Origin: Euglena gracilis
Lineage: Eukaryota; Euglenida; Euglenophyceae; Euglenales
Length of the DNA stretch: 64,000 nucleotides
Reading direction: 5' to 3'
Assembly (NCBI GenBank): GCA_039621445.1
Contig: CP154956.1
Span: 86,251,291-86,315,290, forward strand
Shown: piece by piece, positions 46,701-57,488 of the stretch
How positions within the stretch are numbered: the first letter of the stretch is position 1
Layout of the letters: every line of letters starts with the position of its first letter
Translations under genes and position numbers: made by a program
Notes under the pieces: model-generated
The model's input: only the letters and a program-made list of their open reading frames with translations
The model's database searches: none
Told to the model about the DNA's origin: nothing

Positions 46701-49588
46701 AAAAAAAGGTCATAAAAGCCCAAAATGCCTCGAATACATAATAATTTGTATGCAAATGCATTTTTTAAAAAAATGATTTGGTGGTTTTGAATCAAAGAAA
46801 TATGACAGAAATGACCAACTTATCAAACAATGCATACAATTTGCCTTCCCTTGTACAAAAATCTCTTCGGTGAACTATTTTCTTTTGGTTTTCTGAATCC
46901 TCGACCTCGACCCTTTTTGACCTACACCTTAACCTCTGCGCCCTTTCCTGAAATAAACGTCCACCAACCTGCACTGTTTTGAAAAACAAAAAAATATCTC
47001 ACAAAAACCCAATGGAGTTTGGAATGTAATTTATTATCATGCCTGAAAACTTATGGTATCGTTGTTTTGACAAAGATCAAAATCCCCCCCCCCTGTGTGC
47101 TTGCATATGGTCAGACTGGCAGGCGGCTGAGAGCCGAGAGGTCCATGGGGAAAATGCGACTTTAGGACCCTGGCCAAGGAAGCGCAGTCCAGGTCGTTTG
47201 ATGACGATGCGGTCAATGGAGACTAAGCGATTGTCGCGCACATCCAGGCCGGTCAGGTAAGGCATCGCCCACGCCTGGGGCGGAACCTGAGGACGAAATG
47301 CGGGTGGGGGGCGGGACAGGCCTGGCCAGACTTTCCACCACGGTGCAGAATTGGTGGGCCGATAAACCCCTCCAAACAATGTTCCCCAAATAATAATCCC
47401 CCCGCCCCCCGAGACCCGACTTCGACAACAGGCCCAATTTTGGTGTTTTTCAGCCTTTGCACCATTTTGAAAAAAAGTTCAAAACCCTGGGTTTGAACTC
47501 TGGGACACGTGAATTTCCCCCCAAAAAGGCCAAACCCCCGTTGCGAGTCCCTCGTATTTGAAACCTTGACTGTGTTCCCTAGATGGTGCTTCACAGGCTG
47601 GGTGCAATTTGGCCCTTTTCGTTGCCGTTTTAGGCTCTGTGATATGTATCTGAAGAGTTGCCTGCTGAGGCGTCCAGAGGGTGGACTCTATACACACGTT
47701 GAGAAAAGTTTGAAAAAACGGAGTGTCATAGTGTTGTGATCCTGGTGCTTGAAGTGCGAGGACCGGTACAGCAGGAACCACCGAGGTGGAGGGGTTGGGG
47801 GGGAATGAGGGCAAGCCCAGGGACATGTCCATATATTCCCTCACTCCAATTTTCACGGACTGCCGCAGAAGAAACTGGGTTTTCCTGGAGTTGGAACCAT
47901 ACTTCAAATTTTACATGAATTTTACCATGCAAAATACCAAATTGCACCTTTTTGAAACAAAAGTTCCACCCACCATGGATTTTGATGGTGTTCAACATAA
48001 ATACAATGCATTTCACGGTCAAAATTTTACACCCAAATAATTACGAAAATTTTTGCCAAATAATATTCCCCCCACCCCAAATAATACCCCCCTGGACTCC
48101 AGCCGACCAAATAATTTTCTGGGGGGAATATTACTTGGGGGAGGATTAGAAGAGATGCCGGGCTTTTGGATTGCTTTGGATTAGTGATGACGGAAAGGAG
48201 GCTGCATGAAATATGCTTTTTCAGAAGCTGAATGTCGTAACCCCCCCCCAAAATATACCCCCCCCCCCCGGTTTTAAAATTTGGGTGGAAATATCAAGAC
48301 TCCCACGGGGGTTATATATTGGGGGGGTATATATGGGAGGGGAACCAACACTTCTGGCGAACTGTCCTTTTCCAATTTGTCCCTCGTAGCCCTTTTGTGT
48401 TGCTTCCAATGGAAGAATACCTCGCCAGAGACTCCCTTGATGACTGGATTTCGGTCGTTTCGAGTGCCGAGGCCACTGAATTACGAACATCCGAGGAGTC
48501 AGGAGGTGATGGATCCCAAGCTGATTTTTAATATTTGGGGGGTTTTATATTTGGTCGCCAAACCAAACACCCCAGGGGGGTTTTATATTTGGGGGGGGGG
48601 GTAGTTCCTTTGTTTTTGATTTGGCACACATGGATGTAAGAACCTACAAATATCGCCATGTGTGTTCTATATAAAGATGTCTGTCAGACCACAAGCAAAA
48701 TGACGGGTGCAAAACTGATGGGGAGAAAATGACAGGGGAAAATGATGGGAAAATATCGATTTTGGAAAATCAATCATGAGAAAATTCAACATTTCAGGGA
48801 AAATAGTGGTAATGTTCCTCAATTGTGATGAAGATTTTTTGGGAAAAACCCCTCAATTTTTCAAAAAAAAGGTCAAATGGTTTGGTGGCCTTGTTGTGAT
48901 TTTTCATTTCAAAACAGACCCCAAAGCATGACAAAAAAATCATAACCCCATCTTTTTTGTGTAGAAGGAGAAGAAAAGGTACACGGGGGAATGATAGAGA
49001 AAAACTGATGAAAAAAATTGTGTTTTCCCATGCTTTTTGTTTGCCGTCATTTTGTCCAGACTGCAACTCAGATGGGTGCCATCTGTTCAGAATGATGGAG
49101 GCCCATAATGGCCCCCCCACAAAACTGGCACTTGGGGGTCCTAGAGGATGTTGTGGGGGCCAAATGTGACGGGGCTGGAGGATTAAATACAAGGGTGGTA
49201 ATCTTGTTGGGGCTGGTCTGGAGGGGAGATTTTGATGTCTGTGCTCAAATCAGATATTTCCTGGGTGAGAAACTCAAAGACCTGCATCTCCTTTCTTAAA
49301 ACTCATAGACAAAAAGGCATGCAAAACTTAGGGGCCGCTGTTGCATTCTGGAAAAAAATGCCACAAATGTTATGGCCATGCTCGAGGGGGGGCAAATTCT
49401 CCGACCACTTGTACCTAAAACACAACCAGCCGTCACAAGGCACCTCCAAAATAACCCGCAGTGCAGTGGACAGCACACCTCAGCAAGACCACAGCCAGAT
49501 ATGTCAAGAACGGTGTACCGGTCAAGGTCTGTGCGGATTCCCAACGTGGCGCCAACGCTTGCACCTCGACGGGACAGGTTGAGCACGC
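38013..49588 (-). CDS. Spliced gene: leucine-rich-repeat protein
   Basis: About 13 minus-strand exons encode consecutive LRR units of the 'L..L.L..N.L..LP..I..L' type, roughly one unit per exon and mostly phase 0, ending in TAA at 38,013-38,015. There is no signal peptide, kinase or transmembrane segment in what is visible. The protein (about 400 codons seen) is therefore probably a cytosolic LRR scaffold; its partner is unknown. The start exon was not identified upstream of 49,588. One exon is split by a mobile element, and one intron is of non-GT-AG type. Spliced frames agree except at 45.9-46.1 and 42.9-43.5 kb. Confidence 0.8.
38607..38671 (-). CDS. LRR gene exon
   Basis: CCCGCAG|CCACCC to AGA|GTTTTT: two bases plus 21 codons, TLFISDNKIAKLPAAICDL and TR. 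It joins the terminal exon as AAICDLTR-LTRFSCKNNPL, a perfect LRR spacing, and follows the 39.3-kb exon in phase 1. Confidence 0.8.
39306..39379 (-). CDS. LRR gene, 3' part of the exon split by a mobile element
   Basis: It encodes VYLNLDGNQLAVLPEDVGN and LRKHL, ending at TTAG|GTCTCT in phase 1. Its first codons are cut off by the element at 39,387-41,682. The missing 5' part lies at 41,683-41,708. With the duplicated AGTGCCT, a usable AG (AAAAG|TGCCTC) sits immediately before this part in phase 0. Confidence 0.8.
39387..41682. mobile_element. 2.3-kb inverted-end element inside an LRR exon
   Basis: The near-terminal inverted repeat GGCGGCGCATCTCGCACTTA continues two bases further (39,391-39,412 and 41,659-41,680). 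The element is flanked by AGGCACT on both sides (39,380-39,386 and 41,683-41,689), a 7-bp target duplication. GTCGGTGTGCGC motifs recur inside (near 39,961; 40,083; 40,554; 41,004). No transposase frame found; non-autonomous. Confidence 0.85.
41683..41708 (-). CDS. LRR gene, 5' part of the split exon
   Basis: A strong acceptor (pyrimidine tract then GTATGCAG|GTCGAG) starts VEIWHMQ, followed by the target duplication. Joined across the element it continues -CLVYLNLDG, restoring an exact LRR after SSLP of the previous exon. 26 + 74 nt (one duplication copy) equals 33 codons plus one base, the phase needed on both sides. Confidence 0.78.
41934..42032 (-). CDS. LRR gene exon
   Basis: CCGCAG|GTGAGC to CCG|GTATTG, exactly 33 codons, phase 0 to 0. 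VSHNHLSKIPADCCHLPLL then CRLSLANNRLSSLP: one and a half LRR units. Confidence 0.88.
42237..42362 (-). CDS. LRR gene exon
   Basis: CCCCCAG|GACATC to GAG|GTGTGG, 42 codons, phase 0 to 0. HLGKIDLSRNRIAQIPVGV and FPKLHTLE are canonical LRR segments that continue into VSHNHL of the next exon. Confidence 0.88.
42659..42758 (-). CDS. LRR gene exon after the non-conventional intron
   Basis: It reads (CT)G-AAG-CGG: RLAIFWNRLGRIPSLADM and ALEELQVNSNQLE, ending GAG|GTACTG in phase 0. If the preceding intron were conventional it would start at 42,754 (CTGAAG|CGG), but no GT donor exists in the exon before it. Confidence 0.82.
42759..42853 (-). other. 95-nt intron without GT-AG, euglenid non-conventional type
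   Basis: Read on the minus strand it begins GAACAG and ends CTGCTCCT. CAG is at +4 to +6 and CTG at -8 to -6, extendable to CAGAG/CTCTG pairing. CCTGAA occurs at both junctions. Removing it restores HALKRLAIFWN, an exact LRR. From memory this CAG/CTG rule defines non-conventional introns of euglenids. Confidence 0.6.
42854..42888 (-). CDS. LRR gene exon, short
   Basis: GCCCCAG|CTGCCG starts LPDDCFLGCHAL, an LRR 'LP...F..C..L' half that continues into KRLAIF. A longer exon from CCCGAAG|TAATTGG (to 42,952) is open too (NWLAASMGGLRLPSAAP) and cannot be excluded. Fit to the previous exon is imperfect. Confidence 0.6.
43466..43528 (-). CDS. LRR gene exon
   Basis: TTTGCAG|GTGCCT to CTG|GTCCAC, 21 codons: VPSAINQLVNLRELNLASN, then KL. 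It continues IAR of the upstream exon as a perfect LRR. A later GT (to 43,455, phase 2) is an alternative donor. Confidence 0.8.
43709..43770. repeat. AT microsatellite
   Basis: (TA)n directly abutting the telomere-like array, in the intron between the 45.1- and 43.5-kb exons. Confidence 0.95.
43771..44031. repeat. Interstitial (TTAGGG)n telomere-type array
   Basis: About 43 TTAGGG units, G-rich strand on plus, with a few GGGGTTA and GGTGA variants in the first 30 bases and two single-G insertions. It lies inside an LRR-gene intron, not at a chromosome end. Confidence 0.97.
45088..45165 (-). CDS. LRR gene exon
   Basis: CACTCAG|TTATCA to AGG|GTACGT, 26 codons, phase 0: LSAFPNYLCELTALTHLNL then YNNSIAR. 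It follows CASKCS of the previous exon in exact LRR register. Confidence 0.85.
45889..46024 (-). CDS. LRR gene exon, 5' limit uncertain
   Basis: The donor TGCTCG|GTATGG is firm. INVSENPIQSLGDSLRKL and LDTLCASKCS are LRR sequence. The start is placed at CCCCAG|GGTATT (45 codons plus one base). The extra VFLCVGCRHLLWGP is a poor LRR, so a start after TCTCAG (45,965) is possible. Confidence 0.6.
46064..46116 (-). CDS. LRR gene exon, 3' limit uncertain
   Basis: GATGCAG|AACTGG completes Glu with the previous exon and gives LAKDLHLCANDIYLNLY, an LRR with Asn in place. Donor GTCACC (phase 0), or GTGCAC 11 nt on (phase 2, 46,053), would fit the 46,024 acceptor better. Confidence 0.6.
47169..47274 (-). 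CDS. LRR gene exon
   Basis: CCCCAG|GCGTGG to CCAGG|GTCCTA, 35 codons plus one base. YLTGLDVRDNRLVSIDRI and RPGLRFLGQ: a full LRR and the start of the next. Confidence 0.78.
49479..49588 (-). CDS. LRR gene, 5'-most exon recognised
   Basis: GCACACAG|GCGTGC to GAG|GTGTGC: two bases plus 36 codons. VLNLSRRGASVGATLG and YTVLDISGCGLAE look like an N-terminal LRR pair. It enters in phase 1, so at least one upstream exon is missing from my model. Confidence 0.7.
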
Positions 49589-52500
49589 CTGTGTGCAAGA
49601 GATCCAACAGAAAAGACACCAATGGAACCTGATGTAATCCAAAAACAGGCTCAGCCAGACAGCAGCGTTCCTTGTCCAATTGGCCCAAAACGAGAGAGGG
49701 CTCCAGGGCCATCATCATTACTGTTGGGGTGACTCTGTTGGGGGTTGGGTACCTTTCTTGCAAAATTATCTATTTCCTAAACAGATTTAAAAACAGGTGC
49801 TATCACAGCTACTCTCGGAAATGTTGGCGGCTCGTCACCATTTTCACCCTCTACACCCTACACCATCTACACCCCCCCCCCCACACGGAGGGGGGGGGCA
49901 GGTTCCTGGGGCTTAAGAAATATCCTGATAGTCAGGGGATACTTGTGTTCTGCTTTTGATGTTTGTGCCCTGAAACTTGCAGGTCTGTCGATCTGCCATT
50001 CCAGAATCCCACAGAGCAAAAAAAATTCGAAAAATGTGACAAACTTGTGATCCAGAAAAAATGGATGAATGCATTGGGTGGGATAAGGAAGTGTGATAGT
50101 CAAATGCATTATCCCTGTTAGTTTGCTTGTTGGTTTGCCCAAACTCCTTGGAAATGGTCCCAATGGGAACAAATGAGTGCCCTACACCCAAATAAACAAC
50201 AGACGATGAAAATCGGTCAGTGGGGGGGTTCGGTGGGGGCATCGTGGCCCTGCTTCCCCAAACTTCTAAAAATTGCAAAAAAAAAACACAACATTACTCC
50301 TCGTCCCTGAAATGTTGGCCCTATATGGAAAGAATGGCAAATTATGAGTCTCCGCTCCTCTCCTGATGGCTCGGTTCTGCCGTTGAATGTTTGCGGTGAA
50401 AAAAAATACCAGCTGAAAAGAGGAGAAATAGGCAAGGAAGGAACCCAAAGGAGTTACATTGAAATTGGTGGGGGCCAATATTTTTGGTGTTTTCGGCCAG
50501 GGTTTTGGGTGGTTGGGGCCAGGGTTTTGAGTTGTTGGCGAGAACATGGGGCCAGGGTTTTGACTAAATGGTTTGGGTGCTCGCTGAGATCATCAACCTG
50601 AAAAATGCCAGAATTCAAATTAACCACAAAAACCAGGTTTTTTGTAGCGCTGAGCTCTTTACATGCAGGATGGTGCCTGTTGCAGCAGATGTTTGAGGCG
50701 TGTGTCAGATGTTTGAGGCGGTCGGCCCGGTCCGGCCGGCTGCCTGGCAGCCTAGCCGGCCCAGCCCGGCCCCGCCGGAGGCGGGGCGGCCCGGGCCTGG
50801 CGGGGAGTTGGGGGTCAAACGGCGGCAATTCGGAAACTAGAAATCCAGTTGATGATGATCCGCGGCTTTCGACCCAGGGGCGGGGGGGGGGGGTTCTATC
50901 CCCCCTTTTCCCCAGTGGGGGCATTTTCGGACCTCTTTTGGTCACACACTAAACCTCGACTTATCACTCCCCCCACTTATAACCCCTTGGGGCCGACCAC
51001 CAAACAGGATCCTATGACCGGGGGGGGGGGTTATAAGTGAGGGGTCGCTGAGCTCTTGTCCCTTTATGGGGAACCACCTACCACCTATTTCAGTCTAGTA
51101 CAAGTCAAGTCTAGGAAAGAGATTTTTGCCAAATGTTGATTGCTGTCCCAAATGTCCCCTTTCTGCAACATCATGCTTCTGTCAATCACTTCATGATGAA
51201 TGAATGGATGAACCCCAAATTCGCAAACTCTTCCACAAAATTTTTTTGAAGACCATTTTTCAAACAAACCACCAAAGATCAGAAAGTGACTTGCTTTTCT
51301 TTTTGCTTGTGCAATTTCAGGGAATTTGCAAAGGGTGGGGGGGTCAGACCCCACCTGCACCACCCATGGAGTTTTCTTGGATTCCTCCAAAGCCCCGGCC
51401 CTTGTCCGCTGCTAATTCTGCTTGTTTCTGGATCATGTAAATTAAATTATTATTGTAAAAAATTGTGGAAAGAAGCATTTGGTCAGAGTCCAAATGCATT
51501 ACAAACAGCACAAAAACAAGATCCAGATTTTGGAGTTGGATTGGGGGGTCGGGTCATAGGTGCCAAGGCATAGGCTGAGGCAGGTCCTGTTGAGTCGACC
51601 AACAGAGGGTCGTTCGACCCTCATGAGGCAACACAATCCACACAAGGGGATGTTTTTCTTTTTCAGAAACACTCAGTAAATCCGCATGCAGAAAAAAGTG
51701 TGCTCTGAAATATTGGAGTGTTGGGTCGGCTGACCTTGGGTCAACCAGCCCTCTGAAAGTTGGTCGACCCAACAGAACCCCCACCCCCCTCAGCTTAACC
51801 CCCCCCCCAAATAAAAGCCCCCCCCCCCCCCCGAATAGTGCCCCCCCCAGATAGCCCCCCCCCTCGGTTTTCGACCAACGTTCCGAATAGTGCCCCCCCC
51901 CCCCCGAATAGGCCGCTCCCCGTGGGTTGTCTGTCAATTGAGACGGCAAGTGCTTTGGCTTCTTCAGCCATTGGTTAGATGAGGGTTGGGTGGTTTAAAT
52001 GAATATTTATTTACGTTTAATGATCCAATGCATCCACAAGAGTAACATTTTGCAGCAAATTCGACACGGTTTGGAAAAGTAGGACATGTAGATAATTCTT
52101 GGACCCCTTGGTTTTCGACCATTTTTCCGAAAAGTGACCCCCCCCCCTCCGGAATAGAAGCCCCCCCCCCCTCGGTTTTCGACCAACGTTCCGAATAGGA
52201 GGCCCCGAATAATAGGGGGGTTATGTCGTTGAACCGGGGTCATCCTATGTCGTTGAGCTGCAGATTAAAAGAGGCATCTGAAAAAGGGGGATTTACCCCC
52301 CCCCCTTTAACGCCCGCCTCCCCATCTTCCGGAATGAACCGGCTCCCACCAAATAAAAATCAAATCCGTGTTAAAAAATTATGCATACAAATCAAACTTT
52401 TGGATTGGGGGGACTATTACAGCTGACGCCCCTGTCGTTGGAACGGATTGATGTCTTAAATGGAACTCCAGTTGTTGGAGCTTTTTTGACAAAATTTTCA

Positions 52501-52666
52501 AAAATCAAGCGAAAACTTTGACAGCATTCGTGAAACACTTTGACAGATTTCCAGCAAAAAAATTGACGCAAAATTTGAGATATTAATACGCCGTCATTTC
52601 GGCGGTGTACTTTGCACTTAAAACCATTTCCAGGGCCTGACGCCTACCTTGAAAATCGACTGACAC
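49589..52666. other. No gene recognised
   Basis: It contains a GC-rich block at 50,700-50,810 (CCGGCC-rich, no supported frame), a small G/C-tract inverted element (about 50,960-51,050, CACTTATAAC / GTTATAAGTG), and two related blocks of C-runs with CGGTTTTCGACCAACGTTCC near 51,860 and 52,175. Confidence 0.45.
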
Positions 52667-52940
52667 TAACGGGCTTTAGCAGGGGCGCCGTTACAAAGAA
52701 ACGGTTTTCAAGACAGGCGTTCGTTTCTATAAAACGGTTTTCAAGACAGGCGCCCATTTACCATCCCCCCCCCCCATTATGTACCCCCCCCCATATTGTC
52801 CCCCCCCCATATTGTCCCTCGGCCCGGCAGACGAGGGGTTTTTTTGGCTCGGCCAATGAAATTTCCTTTGGTACCCCCATATTGTCCCCCCCCCCATATT
52901 GTCCCGTCGGGCCTCCTCGGGAGAGGTCGGTGGGACAATA

Positions 52941-53218
52941 TGGGGGGGGGTGGTACCTCCCCCAGGGAGGCCGAAATTGGGGGGGAGGTACATAATGGGG
53001 GGAGGTACACAATGGGGGGGGGTACCCAGGTCCCATTCCCAGACCCGACCGAACAGCCCAAAAGGGGTCATTTTTGACAACTTTTTGGATGGTTGCAATA
53101 AATGGTCAATTTTCAGCACATTTGCCAAATATCACTTTTTGAAAACGTCCGAAAAACGTCGATTTTTCAGCACTTTTTGGGAAATTCTTTAGAAAAAGTG
53201 TTATGACAGTGAGCTACC
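52941..53218. repeat. Direct repeat, copy 1
   Basis: About 270 bp from GGGAGGCCGAAATTGGG through GGTACCCAGGTCCCATTCC to GTGTTATGACAGTGAG. Copy 2 lies at about 53,785-54,045 in the same orientation, more than 90% alike by eye. Confidence 0.8.
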
Positions 53219-53261
53219 CCCCCCATTGAAACCGTGTATGGGGGCTCTGGTTTCACGCCCG

Positions 53262-53343
53262 AACCGGCGTCCAGGACGCCGGTTCGGGCGGGAAATTTCC
53301 TGCCCGAACCGGCGTCCTGGACGCCGGTTCGGGCTTAAACCGG
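53262..53343. repeat. Tandem GC palindromes
   Basis: GAACCGGCGTCC and GGACGCCGGTTC form two hairpin units in a row (centre base A in one, T in the other), then a third half. A related piece is at about 57,960-58,010. Confidence 0.8.
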
Positions 53344-53716
53344 CGTCTGGGGGACCCAAAATAAAAAGTGCCAAAAAGTGTCCAAAAGGGTTTGTAGACA
53401 GGTGGCAATCATATTTGAGCAGTTTTTGGGTGGTCTTGGGCCAAAAATTGGGGGTTATGGAGGAAAAGTTTCCTTTTGGCCAATTTTGGAGAATTTCTGA
53501 AGTAGAATACCACGCAGCATGCCAGAAATCTAAGGCCATCTGCTGAAAGCCCTTGAGAAGAGCTTTCGATCGATGGGCAACATGGCAGCTGAAAAGTGGA
53601 ATTTCAGATATGCAAATGGGGTCCGAAAAATGCGGAAAAATGCGATCGCTGATTTTGAGAGCGCTTTGCAATCTGGCTGAGTTCTGTGGGTACCAAGCGA
53701 AAGGTGTTGGCGAGAC

Positions 53717-53748
<32 letters not shown>

Positions 53749-53784
53749 GTATATATGTACCATCCCCCCCCCCAATATATACCT

Positions 53785-54045
53785 CCCCCAGGGAGGCCGA
53801 AATTGGGGGGGAGGTACATAATGGGGGGGAGGTACACAATGGGGGGGGGTACCCAGGTCCCATTCCTAGACCTGACCGAGCAGCCCAAAAGGGGGTCATT
53901 CTTGGCAACTTTTTGGATGTTCGCACTAAATGGTCAATTTTCAGCACATTTGCCAAATATCACTTTTTGAAAACGTCCCAAAAACGTCGATTTTTGAGCA
54001 CTTTTTTGGGAAATTCTTTAGAAAAAGTGTTATGACAGTGAGCCA
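53785..54045. repeat. Direct repeat, copy 2
   Basis: Same order and orientation as copy 1. The spacer (53,219-53,784) carries the double palindrome and a CT microsatellite. It looks like a segmental duplication or an LTR-like pair, but no retroelement frame or TG..CA ends were seen. Confidence 0.8.
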
Positions 54046-54119
54046 CCATCCCCCCCCATTATGTACCTCCCCCCCAAGGGGTACATAATGGGGGGGGTAC
54101 ATAATGGGGGGGATGGTAT

Positions 54120-54258
54120 ACATAATATTAAGTATATATATTATATATACGTATATATGTATATATATATTATATATGAATATATATTATATGTGTATAT
54201 ATATTATATATTTGTGTATATATACACATATATATAATATATATATACACATATACTC
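54120..54258. repeat. AT microsatellite
   Basis: TATATATAC-type repeats beside the long inverted repeat. Confidence 0.9.
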
Positions 54259-54310
54259 CCCCAGACACCCCCAGGACCCCCCCCCCAAGACCCCCCAGGA
54301 CCCCCCAGGA

Positions 54311-54737
54311 CAGGGTCCTGGGGGGGGGGGGGACCGGCCATAAGTGCTGTTGGGGGGATGTAGTTGTTTGGTTTCAGTCGTGCGGTCCTGGTGATTTCAG
54401 TTGTGTCTTGGTCACATTTCTGTCTTTACCACAATTTCAGCTCTTGTTGAGCTCTGGGACACCAGTCCCCACACCTTTGCGTGTGTACATATATATATAT
54501 ATAATATATATATATATATATGTATATATGTATATATATGTATACATAAATAAATATGTACACACGCAAAGGTGTGGGGACTGGTGTCCCAGAGCTCAAC
54601 AAGAGCTGAAATTGTGGTAAAGACAGAAATGTGACCAAGACACAACTGAAATCACCAGGACCGCACGACTGAAACCGAACAACTACATACCGCCAACAGC
54701 ACTTATGGCCGGTCACCCCCCCCCCCCCAGGACCCTG
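54311..54737. mobile_element. Near-perfect 180-bp inverted repeat (foldback)
   Basis: The arms 54,311-54,490 and 54,556-54,737 are complements with only a few mismatches (for example GTTTGGTTTC versus GTTCGGTTTC). The loop is an AT microsatellite. No coding. Young foldback element or hairpin-RNA source. Confidence 0.85.
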
Positions 54738-55439
54738 TCCTGGGGGGTCCTGGGGGGGGGGCTTGGGGGGGGGGGCCTGGGGGGGCCTGGGGGGGTGTGG
54801 GGGAGCGCTGGGGGGTTCCTGGGGGGTCTTGGGGGGTCCTGGGGGGGTCCCGCAACTTTTTGGCAAAATTTTGCAGCACAAGATGAGGTTATTTTGAAGC
54901 CTGGGGGGGTCCGGGGGGGGGGGGGGGCGGGAGCCCCCCCCCGGTAGCGGGCGCCTTCGGCGCCCGGAACTCCTCGGTCAGTGGGTCATGTGGGTACCGC
55001 CCCCCGGTGGGTCCTGGGGGGTTCCTGGGGGGGGGGGTCCTGGGGGGTCCTGGGGGGTGGGGTCCTGGGGGGGGGGCCTGGGGGGGCCATGACTCGCTAA
55101 CAGGGTCCCCGGGATCTTTTTTTCACCACAGCAGCTGCTTTTGCATCTCAGCAACGAAAAACTCCAGGGATGGAGGGGCTTGCGGACTGGCCTCCCACAC
55201 GAGGTTTTGCTGCTTGGCCATGGAGAATGATCCATGGGAAAATAAGGAATCCAAATTTTCCTTTTCACAACGGTCAACTGACATTACACCTGGCGTCTGA
55301 AATGTTTGCCCACAACTGGCAAAAATATTTGACCCAACCTGTCAAAAACACGCCCAGCGCCTAGGGGGTGTCTGGGACGCGGGGGGGACGCGGGCGGGGA
55401 CGCGGGAGGGGGGGGGACGGGGGGCAGACGGCATTTTTG

Positions 55440-55680
55440 GGACAGTGAAATTAGGAATTTGCGGTGAGAAAATTTTGGCCAAATTAGGATTCTACCACAA
55501 CAAATTAGGACAAACCCACCCCAAATTAGGAATCACCCACCGCAAGTTAGGAATCACCCACACCAAATTAGGAATCACCAACCTCAAATTTGCCTGAAAT
55601 TAGGAATCAGCCTCCTAAAATTGGCTGTCTTGAGAACAAAATTTTGGTTCCAAAGTGGGACGCGGGGGGGGGGGGGGCGC
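55440..55680. repeat. AAATTAGGAATCAC repeat block, copy 1
   Basis: Tandem-like AAATTAGGAATCACC units then CAAAATTTTGGTTCCAAAG and GGGACGCGGG runs. Copy 2 at 59,456-59,705 has the same order and orientation. Confidence 0.85.
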
Positions 55681-57488
55681 GGGGGGGGGGGGCGCGGGGG
55701 GGACGCGGGGGAGACACCCCCCTAGGGTGGTGACATTCGTGAAAAGTGGTCAGAAAGAAAAGTGAAAAATTGTGAAATTTCGTGAAATTTCAGGGGTCAG
55801 AAATTTCAGTCACCACCCTACCAGCGCCCTCAAAAAAATTTGCCCAAAGTTCTCAAAATTTTTTGCACTGCGCCGCCAAAAATATTTGCACTTCCTCAAA
55901 ATACATATGTACGGTGGTTTTTTTTGCCGTTTTTTTTGTGGTTTTCATCAAGAAAACGGCGCCCCTCTAAGAAACGGACGCCTGTCTTGGAAACCATTCT
56001 ATTGTAACGGACGCCTGTCTTGAAAACCGTTCCTTTGTAACGGCGCCCCTGCGCCCCTGCTAATACCCGTTACACCTAACGCCTGAAATTTTCGCACTTC
56101 ACACCGTATATTTTTGCACTTCCGGTCAATTTTTTTGCACTTTATCTCAAAAATGTTTGCACTTTATCCCAAATATTTGCCTCCATTCCGAAAATTTTTG
56201 CAGTTGGATCAGGATGGTGCTTGTAGTGGAGCCGGGTACGGGACACTGGGGGGGGGGGTAATCCCATAGCCCCCCAAATACAGTTGTCGCCCTCTATTCT
56301 TAATGATTAATTCTCGTTTGTGAAAAATCTTGGTTTAGTTCCCTGAACGTTTTGACAGGGTTTCATGAAATTTTTGGGTGTGGGGGGGCCTCAACCCCCC
56401 CCCCCCCCCGGAGCGGCGCGCATAGCCCAGGGCAGAACGGGAATCGGCCAAACAGCCAGGGTGGGTGGGGAGTCGACCCCCCCCCCCTGCATGGTGGGGG
56501 TGGGGTAGAAACCCCCCACCTCTTCCCATAATTCCAGGAGCACCATTTTTGGACCCTAAAAATTTTTTTCCGGCACCTTCGGCACCAGGTGTTTTTTGGA
56601 CCCATTTTGGGACCATACGGGAGTCCCCCAAAATTCCCCCAAATACCCAAATACCCAAATACCGAAATACCCCCTTTTTTCCACCCCTTCCAAAATTCAT
56701 TATTTTCGCAAAGATTTTGATTTTGAGAAGTTTTTGAACCAAAAAATGTTGTTGAAAATCCAAAAGACTTCCATGAAAAAAAACCTCAGTAAAATTTGAT
56801 TGTGCCAAAAGTTGGTCCACTTGGTTTTTTGACCTTCGTTTTTTTTACACCCCCTCTTTAAAGACTACCAATCTTTAAAACCTGAAAATTTTGGGAGTTT
56901 TTTTTGTGAAAAAACGTAGTTTTCCATCAAAAAATCATGTATTTTGGGTTCATTTTTTGAAAAAAATCAAAAAAATTCCTCGGCCAAAATCCCCGTTTTC
57001 CCAAGGGGGTGTCTGGGACGCGGGGGGGACGAGGGGGGGCAGGGTTGGGCAATTAACCGTTATTATTGGGGTCAAGCGATTAACCATGGTTAACTGGGGG
57101 TCAACAAGCGATTAACCAATTTTCAATTAACTGTGCCTTTCCCTCGATTAATCTCGATTAACCGCCACAAAAAAAATTCAAAGTGTCCCTACCCTTGAGT
57201 AGTGTTGTGCACCTTGCCAAATTGGTGCCTGAAAACATCATCCCCAAACCAGAGCTTAGACTCTCATTCATTGGGTGGATCATGAGCCAAACAAACGAAA
57301 AAAATGAAAACCACACGAATCTCCGTTGCCGAGTCTAATGGGTCTAATGGGTCAGATAGCCAAGTGCGCGTAAATTCATTCGCACAAACATGAGCGCATC
57401 AATGGAGCAATCAATAAGGGGATTGCGCAAATCACTGGGGTCACAGCTTCTTTCATCTGATGACAATTACCACCCCTCCTCCGAAGGG

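Larger units (their letters stand above)
52667..56072. mobile_element. 3.4-kb element with about 90-120 bp inverted arms
   Basis: The left arm (52,667-52,755) reads TAACGGGC..TAGCAGGGGCGCCGTTAC and AACGGTTTTCAAGACAGGCG. The right arm (55,952-56,072) is its diverged complement with an extra unit. The interior holds direct repeats, palindromes, AT tracts and the 54.3-54.7-kb hairpin, so it is a nest of insertions. No transposase frame. Confidence 0.6.

Noticed and set aside
50700-50810. GC-rich block as promoter or first exon of the LRR gene
   Set aside because: No start codon frame ending in phase 1 with a donor, and no promoter motif; composition alone is not evidence.
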